64,000 nucleotides of DNA from FEB-25 sp963726315 (GTDB lineage: Bacteria; Chloroflexota; Anaerolineae; Anaerolineales; UBA4823), in the NCBI GenBank assembly GCA_963726315.1, contig CAVSBZ010000007.1:62001-126000 (forward strand), read 5' to 3'. The notes beneath the pieces are model-generated. The model made no database searches. It was not told where the DNA came from and saw only the letters and a program-made list of their open reading frames with translations. This document shows positions 37,117 through 46,462 of this stretch, piece after piece; position 1 is the stretch's first letter, and every line of letters begins with the position of its first letter. Position numbers and translations under genes: made by a program.

Positions 37117-37277
37117 TTCGGCTCCATCCTTACGCAGGGATTTTCACCGATTGCACTATTCACCACCGTGTGGGTTGAACAAGGTGGGATGATCGATGAT
37201 GGCAGCTCCTCCCTCGGTGATTGGAGGAATATTGTGGTTTTATCTTATCAATGGCAATAAATTTAGAGGAGAATAAT

Positions 37278-37781
37278 ATGACTAAGACTACCGAAGATTT
37301 AAAAGCTGCGTTTGCGGGTGAATCACAAGCTAATCGTAGATATCTGGCTTTTGCCAAGAAAGCAGATGATGAGGGTTTAACCCAGATAGCAAAACTATTT
37401 AGGGCGGTCGCTGCTGCTGAGACGGTGCATGCGAATAACCATTTTCGTGCCTTGGACGGTGTGAAATCCACTGCTGAGAACCTTCATGAGGCCATCACGG
37501 GGGAGAACTATGAGGTGATCACGATGTACCCCGATTTCCTCAAGGATGCTGAAGATGAGTCGGTGAAGCGTGCGGTTACCTCATTCCGCTGGGCATGGGA
37601 TGTCGAGAAAGTCCATGAGGGGTTGTACCGCAAGACACTGGCGGCTTTGGAAGCAAAGCAATCACTCGAGAACGTGGAATACTATGTCTGCCCGGTGTGC
37701 GGTAATACCCACGAAGGACCGCTCGAAGGTAAATGCCCCATATGCGGGACTCCTGGCTCGCGATACGAACGTATCCCCTGA
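37278..37781 (+). CDS. rbr: Rubrerythrin
   Basis: 167 residues from ATG 37278 with AGAGGAGA upstream; an upstream TTG at 37221 is in frame but has no support. The diiron four-helix domain has EShared ferritin-type ligands in GESQANRRYLAF, AAAETVHANNHF and VEKVHEGLY. The C-terminal rubredoxin domain holds two Cys pairs, CPVCGNTHEGPLEGKCPIC. It reduces hydrogen peroxide in the cytoplasm of anaerobes. With the adjacent bacterioferritin it forms an iron and peroxide defence pair. Confidence 0.96.
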   Translation: MTKTTEDLKAAFAGESQANRRYLAFAKKADDEGLTQIAKLFRAVAAAETVHANNHFRALDGVKSTAENLHEAITGENYEVITMYPDFLKDAEDESVKRAVTSFRWAWDVEKVHEGLYRKTLAALEAKQSLENVEYYVCPVCGNTHEGPLEGKCPICGTPGSRYERIP

Positions 37782-37799
37782 AATAATTTTGAAATATCA

Positions 37800-37841
37800 A
37801 AAGACGTCCCGGAAGGCAATGCTGCCTATCCGGGCGTCTTT
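37800..37841 (+). terminator. Terminator after rubrerythrin
   Basis: AAAGACG...CCCGGA...GGCA pairs with TGCC...TCCGGG...CGTCTTT around an ATGC loop, with small bulges. It sits between convergent genes and may serve both directions. Confidence 0.75.
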
Positions 37842-37863
37842 CCACTTTACTTAAATAATTGAG

Positions 37864-38478
37864 TTAATCCTCTACGGCAGTTAACGTGATCGTGCAGCCA
37901 TGGTCTACAAGGCGGGTTTTTCGTTTTAGATGATAGATCTGGTGCGCCATCTCTGTGCCCACATTCCAACAGTCCACCTTGCAGACCCTCTCCGTCGCCG
38001 GAGTTTGTAAGATCCTGCAATGCAATACCACGCAAACTGCTTGACCCGCCTTTTGATCGGTGATCTCGATGGGCGTCATCCATTGCATCTCATATGCCCA
38101 TGCCCTGATCAGCGATGCCTGCCGTTTTAGCATATGGAGAAGTAATAGGTCAGGTTGATCGTTCTGGCGTTTATAAGCCTGCAGCAGCAGCCGTTTATAA
38201 TCCCCAACTTCCTCCCGGTCCAGTTGATCTGCCAGGAATTCATGACTGCAGCGCGCAATCCATAACCAATTGTTGTATGCCCTTTGGTAATTTTCTTCAT
38301 CCGGGTACCTTTCACGGGTGTGAGCGATACCAGCCTGCCAGACCGATTCCAGCTCGTGCATCGCCTCATAACCCAACCGGTGCTCCACAAATGGCAGCAC
38401 CTGCTTTTGGTACAGGCGTACCATCCCTAAAGCATGGTTAAATTTTTCCCGGTCGGGCATGGGTTTTAGTCTGTCCAT
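37864..38478 (-). CDS. Hypothetical protein, possibly of the ATC-hydrolase type family
   Basis: 204 residues, cytoplasmic. The N-terminal two thirds are helical with many Trp and Tyr (NWLWIARCSHEFLADQLD). The C-terminal part has CVVLHCRIL, then VCKVDCWNVG and DHGCTITLTA. A late Cys-Cys-Gly-Cys arrangement like this resembles L-2-amino-thiazoline-4-carboxylate hydrolase-type proteins, but the match is weak and no function should be assigned. It is convergent with rubrerythrin. Confidence 0.6.
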   Translation of the reverse strand: MDRLKPMPDREKFNHALGMVRLYQKQVLPFVEHRLGYEAMHELESVWQAGIAHTRERYPDEENYQRAYNNWLWIARCSHEFLADQLDREEVGDYKRLLLQAYKRQNDQPDLLLLHMLKRQASLIRAWAYEMQWMTPIEITDQKAGQAVCVVLHCRILQTPATERVCKVDCWNVGTEMAHQIYHLKRKTRLVDHGCTITLTAVED

Positions 38479-38862
38479 TGGTTTATCTTCTCTGTGCGCG
38501 AGCTGGTGTTGATATGATATTACAAAAATATCCCCAAAAAGTCAATCTACTGAGGTCCGGTTTTTATTCCTCCACCTTTGACGACCGGTTTCTTCCTTAC
38601 CCACACGGCCTTTGTAATGTTCTTGGATCCTCCCCTTTTCCCTAAATAAATTATCATTTTTTATCTGCTCTTTTCTGCATTCATCAGCGGTTAAGTAATT
38701 TTATCTAAGGCAATATATATCCGCCTGCCCCCGACCCTACCTGGAGGGAATGTGCTTCCTTGGCTTATTATTTTGCTAACCGCTAACAAACTAACCCCTA
38801 ACAACTAATCTCTATCCACCGCTCTTTGGTATAATTTTCAATCAGATTTCCATGGAGGAAAT
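38479..38862 (+). promoter_or_regulatory. 384-bp intergenic region with extended -10 promoter
   Basis: TGGTATAAT (38827-38835) is an extended -10 element giving a start near 38842 and a 20-base leader to the B12-binding gene, with GGAGG before the ATG. A short CTAAC-rich direct repeat run lies at 38777-38808. I looked for a cobalamin riboswitch and saw none. The rest is featureless. Confidence 0.5.
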
Positions 38863-39270
38863 ATGAGCGAGCGAAAGATTCGAGTGTTGATCGCCAAGCC
38901 CGGGCTTGACGGGCATGATCGGGGTGCCAAGGTGGTGGCACGCGCCTTGCGTGATGCTGGAATGGAAGTCATTTATACCGGTCTCAGGCAAACCCCCGAG
39001 ATGATAGCCGAAGCTGCCTTGCAGGAAGACGTGGATGCAGTCGGCCTTTCCATCCTTTCTGGGGCACACATGGCCCTGGTGCCGCGCGTGCTCGAGCTGC
39101 TTAAAACCAATGGTCAAGGTAATGTCAGGGTTTTCCTGGGGGGTATCGTTCCTGACGAAGACGTGCCGCTCTTGCTGGAAATGGGTGTGATTGGCATCTA
39201 TGGACCAGGCACCTTGAGCGCCACCTATGTGAGCGATATCCGTAAAGCCGTGATGACTGCTGATTCTTGA
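38863..39270 (+). CDS. Cobalamin-binding subunit of methylmalonyl-CoA mutase type
   Basis: 135 residues, one B12-binding Rossmann-like domain. The DxHxxG motif is DGHDRG (about 16-21), whose His coordinates cobalt; SILSGAH (about 66-72) and GGIVPDED near 98 complete the site. Size and sequence match the small C-terminal part of acyl-CoA mutases encoded as a separate gene. The large catalytic subunit is not in this window. The MeaB gene starts right at the stop codon, so the pair is one unit. Confidence 0.92.
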   Translation: MSERKIRVLIAKPGLDGHDRGAKVVARALRDAGMEVIYTGLRQTPEMIAEAALQEDVDAVGLSILSGAHMALVPRVLELLKTNGQGNVRVFLGGIVPDEDVPLLLEMGVIGIYGPGTLSATYVSDIRKAVMTADS

Positions 39271-39278
39271 AGCCCGGT

Positions 39279-40355
39279 ATGAAGAACATTGACCTTGCCC
39301 AGGCAGTCCTGGCGGGTGACCGGCTGGCGCTGGCGCGCACCCTCTCACAGGTGGAAAATGGATCCCCTGAAGGTCGCTCTGCCCTGAGCACGCTTTTCCT
39401 TCACACTGGCAAAGCCCACTTGGTTGGTGTAACTGGTGCTTCCGGCACCGGTAAGTCCTCCCTGGTCAACCAGCTTGCACGCTATTACCGCAACCCCGCA
39501 GCAGGTACCCAGCCTCGCCGCGTGGGTATTGTAGCTGTGGACCCCACCAGTCCATTTTCTGGAGGAGCCATTCTTGGGGATCGCATCCGCATGCGCGACC
39601 TGGCAGGTGATCCCGGTGTCTTCATCCGCTCCATGGCGACGCGCGGCTCGCTGGGTGGGATTGCCTCAGCCACTGCCGCGGTGGTTCAGGTACTTGACGC
39701 GGCCGGCTATGACCTGATCCTGATCGAGACGGTCGGAGCAGGTCAATCTGAAGTGGATATTGCCCGTCTCGCTCACACCACCCTCGTGGTGGAGGCACCA
39801 GGTCTCGGTGATGATATCCAGGCCATCAAAGCTGGCATTTTGGAGATTGCCGATGTGCTCGTGGTCAATAAAGCTGATCTCCCGGGTGTTGAAACTACCG
39901 AACGCGCCCTGCGCGGATCACTAAATCTTGCCCATCCCCTACCTCATCGCTTTATCCACGACAGCCTGCACGACGAAGCAAGCGGTCATGGAACGCTTGA
40001 TATGGTCGCCGGGCAGGCAGATGACAAAGCAGTTGCTGAGTCATTATGGGTGCCGCCCATCCTGCGTACGGTGGCATTGGATGGTACGGGCATTCCCGAG
40101 CTGGTTAAGGCGATTGCCGACCATCGTAGTCATCTCGAAACGAGCGGAGGCTGGGAACAGCGTGAACGCTGGCGCTTGCAGACCGAGCTCGACTTGCTGC
40201 TGCAGGCTACCCTAGTCCAGGATTTCCGCTCTGGCTTGCCACGCGAAGCCTACGAGCAGGTTGTGGATGATGTCTTCGCGCGGCGTCTCTCGCCCTTTGA
40301 AGCCGTCGAAAAGCTTCTCAATGGGAAAAGCAAAACAAGTCTGGAGATACTATGA
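39279..40355 (+). CDS. meaB: MeaB/ArgK family G3E GTPase (mutase chaperone)
   Basis: 358 residues from ATG 39279, or 362 from TTG 39267, which overlaps the previous stop; neither start has a strong ribosome site. Walker A is GASGTGKSS, the switch region AVDPTSPFSGGAILGDR, the MeaB base LIETVGAGQSEVD and NKAD gives guanine specificity. MeaB loads and protects adenosylcobalamin in methylmalonyl-CoA mutase. It follows the B12-binding subunit and overlaps the next acetyltransferase gene by 4 bp. Confidence 0.93.
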   Translation: MKNIDLAQAVLAGDRLALARTLSQVENGSPEGRSALSTLFLHTGKAHLVGVTGASGTGKSSLVNQLARYYRNPAAGTQPRRVGIVAVDPTSPFSGGAILGDRIRMRDLAGDPGVFIRSMATRGSLGGIASATAAVVQVLDAAGYDLILIETVGAGQSEVDIARLAHTTLVVEAPGLGDDIQAIKAGILEIADVLVVNKADLPGVETTERALRGSLNLAHPLPHRFIHDSLHDEASGHGTLDMVAGQADDKAVAESLWVPPILRTVALDGTGIPELVKAIADHRSHLETSGGWEQRERWRLQTELDLLLQATLVQDFRSGLPREAYEQVVDDVFARRLSPFEAVEKLLNGKSKTSLEIL

Positions 40356-40906
40356 TCTATGGTGAGCGAATCCGTTTCAGAGCAGTGGAAAAGGCTGACC
40401 TGCCACTTTTTGTTATTTGGACGAACGACCAGGAAGTGCGTCAGGGGATTTTGCTCCACAACCCTGTCTCGCAGACGGAGGAGGAAGGCTGGTACGAGCG
40501 CATGCTCAAGCGACCTGCGGATGAACATGTGATGGCGATCGAAGCAAGATTACCCGCCGATGAGACGGGTGAACAATGCTGGAAGCTGATTGGTAGCCTG
40601 GCGTTCGAACAAATTGACTGGCATGTCAGGGCTGCTGAGTTGGGCATCATGATCGGTGATAAAAGCTATTGGAACCGTGGATATGGTACCGAATCGGTAC
40701 GCCTGCTGGCTCAACATGGTTTCACTACCCTCAACCTGAACCGCATATTCCTGCATGTTTTCGAGACTAACCCGCGCGCAATCCGCGCCTACGAGAAAGC
40801 CGGCTTTACCCATGAAGGACGCGAGCGCCAGGCTGAGTATAAGGATGGAAAATATATCGATGTTCTCCGGATGAGCCTTTTGAAGGGTGAATTCTTATCG
40901 GTATGA
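40352..40906 (+). CDS. GNAT acetyltransferase (RimJ/RimL type), copy 1
   Basis: 184 residues; its ATG overlaps the MeaB stop (ATGA), so translation is coupled. Typical RimJ-like start GERIRFRAVEKADLPLF, acetyl-CoA loop region NRGYGTESVRLL (about 109-120), and the late RAIRAYEKAGFTHEG motif (about 146-160). It transfers an acetyl group from acetyl-CoA to an amino group; substrate unknown. It is a tandem paralogue of the next gene. Confidence 0.9.
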   Translation: MIYGERIRFRAVEKADLPLFVIWTNDQEVRQGILLHNPVSQTEEEGWYERMLKRPADEHVMAIEARLPADETGEQCWKLIGSLAFEQIDWHVRAAELGIMIGDKSYWNRGYGTESVRLLAQHGFTTLNLNRIFLHVFETNPRAIRAYEKAGFTHEGRERQAEYKDGKYIDVLRMSLLKGEFLSV

Positions 40907-40957
40907 TTTATCTACATATTTATCAGGTGCCATCAATGGAAGGTTATTGGAGCATAT

Positions 40958-41500
40958 ATGATAAATGGCGAGCGCATTCGCTTTAGGGCCATCGATCGTG
41001 ACGACCTGCCCTGCTTTGTGAAATGGATCAACGATCCCGAAGTCAAGCAGGGCATTGGGATTTACCTGCCTTTCTCCATGGCGGATGAGGAAGATTGGTT
41101 CGAGACCATGCAGAAACGCCCGGCTGATGAGCACAACCTGGCGATCGAAGTGAAAGTAATCACCCCCCAGGGAGAGGCGAGCTGGAAACTGATCGGCAGC
41201 TGCGACTTTTTCAACCTTGACCATCGTAATGCCAGCTCGGAATTTGGCATCATGATTGGCGCTAAGGAATATTGGAACCAGGGTTATGGCACCGAATCAG
41301 TCCGTCTTCTGTGCCAGCATGGGTTCAAAACCCTGAACCTACACCGCATCCACCTCCGGGTGCTGGAGAATAACCCGCGTGCCATCCGGGCGTATGAAAA
41401 AGCCGGTTTCTCACATGAAGGTCGCCAGCGCCAGGCAGACTACCGCGACGGTCATTACATCGACCTGTTGGTGATGAGCATGTTGAGCAGTGAATTCTAA
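40958..41500 (+). CDS. GNAT acetyltransferase (RimJ/RimL type), copy 2
   Basis: 180 residues. It matches copy 1 along its whole length (shared starts GERIRFRA, KRPADEH, FGIMIG/LGIMIG, NPRAIRAYEKAGF), showing a tandem duplication, with most differences in the first 60 residues, where the substrate usually binds. NQGYGTESVRLL and RAIRAYEKAGFSHEG are the acetyl-CoA motifs. A GGAGC site precedes the ATG. Confidence 0.9.
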   Translation: MINGERIRFRAIDRDDLPCFVKWINDPEVKQGIGIYLPFSMADEEDWFETMQKRPADEHNLAIEVKVITPQGEASWKLIGSCDFFNLDHRNASSEFGIMIGAKEYWNQGYGTESVRLLCQHGFKTLNLHRIHLRVLENNPRAIRAYEKAGFSHEGRQRQADYRDGHYIDLLVMSMLSSEF

Positions 41501-41728
41501 ATCATGCCAGCATGAATCCTGAGCCTATACAATATGATACCAAAGGCATAATCCAGCCGCGGAACAAGCTTGATTATGTAAACGTGCCCGATTTCTAGCT
41601 TGCGCTAGCATGATCGTGCCCCGACCAATAATGATTAGAGACAGATTACGGTTATCAAAAATGGATTGGAATTGTAGCTCTCTGGATGAATATGGGAGTA
41701 CACTATATATTAATGTTGGAAGATAAGC

Positions 41729-42550
41729 ATGCCTGAATTGCCTGAAGTGGAAACCATAGCCCGGATGCTTCGCCAGGGTGGATGCGACCAACCCGCCCTG
41801 ATTGGCAGGCATATCCAGGGGGTTGAACTGCTTTGGGAGCGCACCCTCGCTGAGCCTTCTCCCTCTGAGTTCAAGCATCGGCTCATCAGCCAGGTGATAG
41901 AAGACATTGGTAGGCGGGGTAAATTCCTCTATTTTCGCCTCACCCGCGACTGGCTGCTATTTCACCTGCGCATGAGCGGTGATTTATTGGTGAAACCCGC
42001 CAACGTTCCGCCAGAGACCCATGATCGTCTTGTGCTGCAGCTCGAAGGCGAGTTCCAGCTGGTCTTCAATGATGCTCGCAAGTTTGGGCGCGTCTGGTTG
42101 GTGAACGAAGTCGACCAGGTAGTGGGAAACCTGGGACCTGAGCCGCTAGATGAAAGCCTCACCCCTGACGTTTTGTTCGATCGCCTGCATGCCACCCGCC
42201 GCCAGCTCAAGCCATTGCTGCTCGATCAGACCTTCATCGCCGGGTTGGGGAATATATATGTTGATGAAGCCCTCAACCTGGCAAAGCTGCACCCGCTCAG
42301 CCCGGCCAATTGCACCACTCCCAGGCAGGCTACCCGGCTACTAGAAAGCATCCGCGGCGTCCTGCGGGATGGGATTGCCCGCAATGGTGCCAGCATTGAT
42401 TGGGTCTACCGCGGTGGAGATTTCCAGAATTATTTCCGCGTGTACCAGCGGACGGGGCTGCCTTGCCCTGAATGTGGCACACCGATTGCACGCATTATTG
42501 TGGGGCAGCGCGGCACCCATTATTGCCCAACCTGCCAATTAAGGGATTGA
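41729..42550 (+). CDS. mutM: Formamidopyrimidine-DNA glycosylase
   Basis: 273 residues. Starts PELPEVETIARML after Met: Pro2 is the Schiff-base nucleophile and Glu3 the acid. RRGKFLYFRL carries the beta-elimination Lys, and HLRMSG, FNDARKFGRVW and GLGNIYVDEAL are family motifs. The C-terminal zinc finger has CPECG and CPTC. It removes oxidised purines such as 8-oxoguanine. It is full length. A clear ribosome site is GGAAG upstream. Confidence 0.96.
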   Translation: MPELPEVETIARMLRQGGCDQPALIGRHIQGVELLWERTLAEPSPSEFKHRLISQVIEDIGRRGKFLYFRLTRDWLLFHLRMSGDLLVKPANVPPETHDRLVLQLEGEFQLVFNDARKFGRVWLVNEVDQVVGNLGPEPLDESLTPDVLFDRLHATRRQLKPLLLDQTFIAGLGNIYVDEALNLAKLHPLSPANCTTPRQATRLLESIRGVLRDGIARNGASIDWVYRGGDFQNYFRVYQRTGLPCPECGTPIARIIVGQRGTHYCPTCQLRD

Positions 42551-42608
42551 GTATGTTTTTTACTGAACGAGCGTGTAAAACTGTTGCCTTCCAAAATGGA
42601 GGTCGATA

Positions 42609-43478
42609 ATGGATTCATCCACCTTATTATATCTGGCTGGTTTCTTTTTCATCCTTGGAGCCGGTATTATCGGCTTGATCTGGATCGTTGTGGCTCTTGT
42701 GCGCGGTGTCCAGCATAAAGCCAATGGTAGCTCTTCACCAGGTGCCGACCTGTCGGTGCTGGCGCGCCTGATGCGCGATAACAAATCGCAGGATTTGGTC
42801 GTGGAGATGGACGGTCAGAGCTTTACGTCGGTCTCTGAGCTTTCGCCTGCTCAGCTGCGCCGTCTTGGTTTCACTGCCACCGTACTTGCAAAATGGCTGG
42901 GTCAACCTGTTCCTCTAACCAGCGACCCAGCGGCAACTGACCAATCCTTGCCCGCTGCCTCTCCGGATGGTGCAGAACTGTCCGTTCCCGAGGTTACACC
43001 CGAGCCGGTCGAGCTGCCCGTCACTGCCGCTGAACCCGCCTCTGCGGCCCATACCGATCCTGCCTGGCTTGAAGCCCTGCCCGATATTAGCGACTGGATT
43101 CCTGCAGAAGCTGCTCCCGCAGAATCAGTAGATCATCACGTGCCCCCATTCTCCGTGGACCCCATCCCTGAAGTAAAGCCCGTCAGCACACAGCTCCCTG
43201 ATGTGGTGGGAGGCATCCTGAGCCCCACCCCAATCCCTGCTCCAGTGTACAAGAGCATTGCCATGCAGATTAATGACATCCTTCAGGCGCGCATTGCCGG
43301 GACGCCGTTTGAAAGCCGTCGGATCACCGTGACGGATGGTCCCGACCATGGGGTGGTTGTCTCCCTGGATGGGCAGAAATACCCGGGTGTCAAGGATGTG
43401 CCCGATGAAGATGTGCGCAACCTGATCCGCTCATCTGTAATGGAATGGGAGAAGCAAACCAAACCCTCCTCGAAGTAA
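42609..43478 (+). CDS. Membrane-anchored hypothetical protein with long Pro/Glu/Ala linker
   Basis: 289 residues behind GGAGG. One N-terminal membrane helix (about 6-32) is followed by a short domain (about 48-100, LARLMRDNKSQDLVVEMDG), a long low-complexity linker rich in Pro, Ala and Glu (100-215) and a small C-terminal domain (SIAMQINDILQARI, then VSLDGQKYPGVKDVPDEDV). The two small domains both contain a 'QxLVVEMDG/VVVSLDGQ-x-Y-x-S/G-V' like half, hinting at an internal repeat. I do not recognise it. It begins 58 bp after mutM. Confidence 0.75.
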   Translation: MDSSTLLYLAGFFFILGAGIIGLIWIVVALVRGVQHKANGSSSPGADLSVLARLMRDNKSQDLVVEMDGQSFTSVSELSPAQLRRLGFTATVLAKWLGQPVPLTSDPAATDQSLPAASPDGAELSVPEVTPEPVELPVTAAEPASAAHTDPAWLEALPDISDWIPAEAAPAESVDHHVPPFSVDPIPEVKPVSTQLPDVVGGILSPTPIPAPVYKSIAMQINDILQARIAGTPFESRRITVTDGPDHGVVVSLDGQKYPGVKDVPDEDVRNLIRSSVMEWEKQTKPSSK

Positions 43479-43507
43479 ATTAAATCCATAACATTTTTGT
43501 TTTGTAG

Positions 43508-43581
43508 CCGAGATCGGCCTGCCCCCCAATGCACCTGGAAGGGGCCTGCCCCCCACTGCAATTGTAGGGGGTTGATCTCGG
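43508..43581. repeat. REP-like palindromic element with internal 27-bp tandem repeat
   Basis: CCGAGATC (43508-43515) and GATCTCGG (43574-43581) are perfect inverted ends. Inside, GGCCTGCCCCCCA occurs at 43516-43528 and again at 43543-43555. The C-run/G-run content lets it fold further. Such elements are commonly dispersed in intergenic DNA; here it may also act as a terminator for the gene at 42609. Confidence 0.55.
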
Positions 43582-43695
43582 TCCCGATTGACATACCGGT
43601 GATATTTTGCTATTCTCTATCTATAACGCTCCAAAAATCAAAACTGCTTCCATTTTATAATTGACAAGGTCTGCCAACATCACGGGGAGAATTGC

Positions 43696-45096
43696 ATGCA
43701 AACCAGAATGATTACTCGTCTCACCATCACCTTAATCCTGCTGTTTACTCTCGGTCAGTCAGCTGTGGCTTCATCCGCCCATGTCACTGGTATTACCACG
43801 GCAGGGACCACTGAGCGGATCTCGGTCTCTTCGGATGCTCTCCAGGGAAATGGAGATTCAGTTTGGTCAGCCATCTCTGCAGACGGTCGCTTCGTGGCAT
43901 TTGGTTCCGATGCCTCCAACCTGGTAGCCGGAGATACCAATGCTGACCATGATATCTTTGTGCACGACCGCCTGACCGGCGGGACCACCCGTGTCTCAGT
44001 TTCGAGTAATGGAGAGCAAGCCGATCACGATACGGGGGGTGCGGATATCTCTGCTAATGGACGCTACGTTGTGTTCCACTCACTCGCCTCCAACCTGGTG
44101 GATGGTGATACCAACTGGGTTGAGGATATCTTTGTGCATGACCTGGTGACGCAGCAGATCGCCCGCCTCTCGTTGGCCTCTGACGGTACAGAAGGGAATA
44201 GCCGGTCTACCTATCCCTCCATCTCCGCCGATGGGAGATTCGTGGCGTTTCAATCGCTGGCCTCCAACCTGGTCGACGGTGATGACAATGGAGTAGAGGA
44301 TATTTTCATGCATGACATGCAGACCGGGCAGACCACCCGAGTCTCGGTTTCCAGTAGTGGTGAGCAAGGGAATCAATGGTCCGATCAGGCTGCCATCTCT
44401 CCGGATGGTTTGTACATAACTTTCCGCTCCTATGCATCTAACCTGGTGGAGGGTGATGCGAATAACGTTTGCGATACCGACCAGGATGGTGTCTACGATG
44501 ATAACTGCCAGGATATTTTCCTTCATAACCTATTATCTGGTGCGACGACCATAGTATCTGTCGCCAGTGATGGGTCGCCAGCAAACAATTGGTCTGGTTG
44601 GCCATCAGTCTCTGAAAACGGGCGCTACGTGGCGTTCAAATCATGGGCCGAACACCTGGTGGAAAATGACACCAACGCCTGGTCGGATATTTTCGTGCGT
44701 GATACTCTGACCGGAGAGACCACCAGGGTTTCAGTCGCTACTGATGAGACCCAGGCTGATAATTATTCCAACTTCCCTTCCATTTCGGCTGATGGTCGTT
44801 ATGTTGCGTTTGATTCTTGTGCTTCTAACCTGGTAAAGGATGACTACAACGAGAGGTTTGATATCTTCCTGCACGACCGGTTCACCCATCGGACCAGCAG
44901 GGTTTCCGTGGCGAGTGACGGGACCGAGGGGGTTGGCGATTCAAGCAGGGCATACCTCTCTATGTATGGGCGGTATGTAGCATTTGACTCCTCGGATTAT
45001 GAATTGGTGCCCGGGGATACCAACGGGTTCTCTGATGTCTTTGTACACGACCGGGGAATGCTATCCAGCGTATTTATCCCAATCGTCACTCGCTAA
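43696..45096 (+). CDS. Secreted TolB/PD40-type beta-propeller protein
   Basis: 466 residues. A signal peptide (about 1-25, ending near AVASS) is followed by about eight repeats of some 50 residues built on ISADGRYVAF, ASNLVDGDTN, DIFVHD and TTRVSVSS. One repeat contains an inserted acidic loop (CDTDQDGVYDDNCQD) like a calcium-binding segment. The fold should be a beta-propeller outside the membrane. It ends in VFIPIVTR, close to the short LPLVxR-type tails found on many Chloroflexota surface proteins. Binding partner unknown. Confidence 0.85.
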   Translation: MQTRMITRLTITLILLFTLGQSAVASSAHVTGITTAGTTERISVSSDALQGNGDSVWSAISADGRFVAFGSDASNLVAGDTNADHDIFVHDRLTGGTTRVSVSSNGEQADHDTGGADISANGRYVVFHSLASNLVDGDTNWVEDIFVHDLVTQQIARLSLASDGTEGNSRSTYPSISADGRFVAFQSLASNLVDGDDNGVEDIFMHDMQTGQTTRVSVSSSGEQGNQWSDQAAISPDGLYITFRSYASNLVEGDANNVCDTDQDGVYDDNCQDIFLHNLLSGATTIVSVASDGSPANNWSGWPSVSENGRYVAFKSWAEHLVENDTNAWSDIFVRDTLTGETTRVSVATDETQADNYSNFPSISADGRYVAFDSCASNLVKDDYNERFDIFLHDRFTHRTSRVSVASDGTEGVGDSSRAYLSMYGRYVAFDSSDYELVPGDTNGFSDVFVHDRGMLSSVFIPIVTR

Positions 45097-45360
45097 TTCT
45101 AATAAGCCAGATTATTGTTAATACAACCCATTAAGACGTTGCTATTGATTTATGGATGGATTTATTAATTCCAGCGCATCGTCTGTGTTGTGAATTCAAA
45201 TCTCTGCCTCGAATTATTGCGATGAAAGGGTCATGACCAGCTCATTAGGTATAGCTTTGCTCATCCGCAGAAATTTCACCGTTCTTAACCATGTGCATCT
45301 TAGCAACGCTAGGTATTGCTAACTGCGGGAATCCTGATGGCCGAAATATATCAAAGAATA

Positions 45361-46353
45361 CTACTCTCTTTCGAGTAATTTATCAATCTCATGCATCTGT
45401 TCCATCGTTAGCTGACCGAACTGCATGGCTCCGGCGTTTTCTTTTACCTGTCCAACAGTGCGGAAACCCGGTATAGGGAGCGTCTTCTGACTGCGTGCCC
45501 ACAACCATGCCAGCGCCCCCTGTGCCACTGAACGCCCATTGCTCGTCAGAATTTGGCGTACTGCATCGCGCCTAATCATCCATTCGGAATTGGGTTTACC
45601 TTCTTTGAAGTATTTCATCCACTCCGGGCTTTTCTCGCCCCGTACGTCATCTTCAGCCAACCTGGTACCTGCAGAATATTTATCGGTTAACAACCCCATT
45701 GCAAGTGGACCGCGATTGAGTGCGGCCAGATCATACTTTTCACACAGTGCTATGACCTCCGGATTATCATCCATTACATTGAGTTGCAATTGAACAGCAG
45801 CACACTTTGGACCCTCAGCAAAGACTTTCACTCGTTCAGGAAAATCTGTGCTCCAGCCGTAGGTGCGGATTTTACCATCTGCCACCAGCCTTTCGAGTGT
45901 CTCACGTACTGGCGCTGCCTGTTCGGGGGGATATCCGTTATCGTGGAATTGATACAGGTCGATATAGTCGGTGTTCAGGCGACGCAATGATTCTTCGCAC
46001 GCTGACCGGATACCCTCGGAGGAGGTATCACTGCCGGTAACCTGGCGGGTGGTTTCGTCGAAAACCGCATTGAACTTGGTGGCGATGACCACGCGGGTGC
46101 GAATTCCGGCAAATGCCCGTGCCAGCACCCGTTCGCTATGCCCGGCACCATATACGTTTGCGGTATCGAAGAGCGTAATCCCCATGTCCAGGCCAGCGTG
46201 GATCGCCCGAATGGATTCCTCATCATCCACTTCACCCCAGCCCTGCGGTGTTTTTCCTTCCCAGAATGGGCCTCCAATAGCCCAGCAGCCAAGTCCCATC
46301 GGGCTGACTTCGATGCCAGACCTGCCCAGCATTCGTGTAGTGATTTTGTTCAT
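45361..46353 (-). CDS. Aldo/keto reductase
   Basis: 330 residues after GGAGA. The tetrad is visible: Asp and Tyr in FDTANVYGAGHSE (about 62-74), Lys in VIATKF, His in LYQFHD. The C-terminal NADP-binding part has PIPGFRTVGQVKENAGAM. It probably reduces an aldehyde or sugar with NADPH. It is last in a minus-strand run that includes a phosphotriesterase-family hydrolase (gap 109 bp). Confidence 0.93.
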   Translation of the reverse strand: MNKITTRMLGRSGIEVSPMGLGCWAIGGPFWEGKTPQGWGEVDDEESIRAIHAGLDMGITLFDTANVYGAGHSERVLARAFAGIRTRVVIATKFNAVFDETTRQVTGSDTSSEGIRSACEESLRRLNTDYIDLYQFHDNGYPPEQAAPVRETLERLVADGKIRTYGWSTDFPERVKVFAEGPKCAAVQLQLNVMDDNPEVIALCEKYDLAALNRGPLAMGLLTDKYSAGTRLAEDDVRGEKSPEWMKYFKEGKPNSEWMIRRDAVRQILTSNGRSVAQGALAWLWARSQKTLPIPGFRTVGQVKENAGAMQFGQLTMEQMHEIDKLLERE

Positions 46354-46462
46354 AAATATCTCCGTGATGCAATAGGATAGTTAATCAAGCGTAAAAGATT
46401 CTGGGTGAGCACTCAATGCGCCTCACGATAAACACCATGTTTATCCACGACACTCGTCTTAT

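Noticed and set aside
38479..38862. Cobalamin riboswitch before the B12-binding gene
   Set aside because: No B12-box-like sequence was seen, and the apparent promoter leaves a leader of only about 20 bases.
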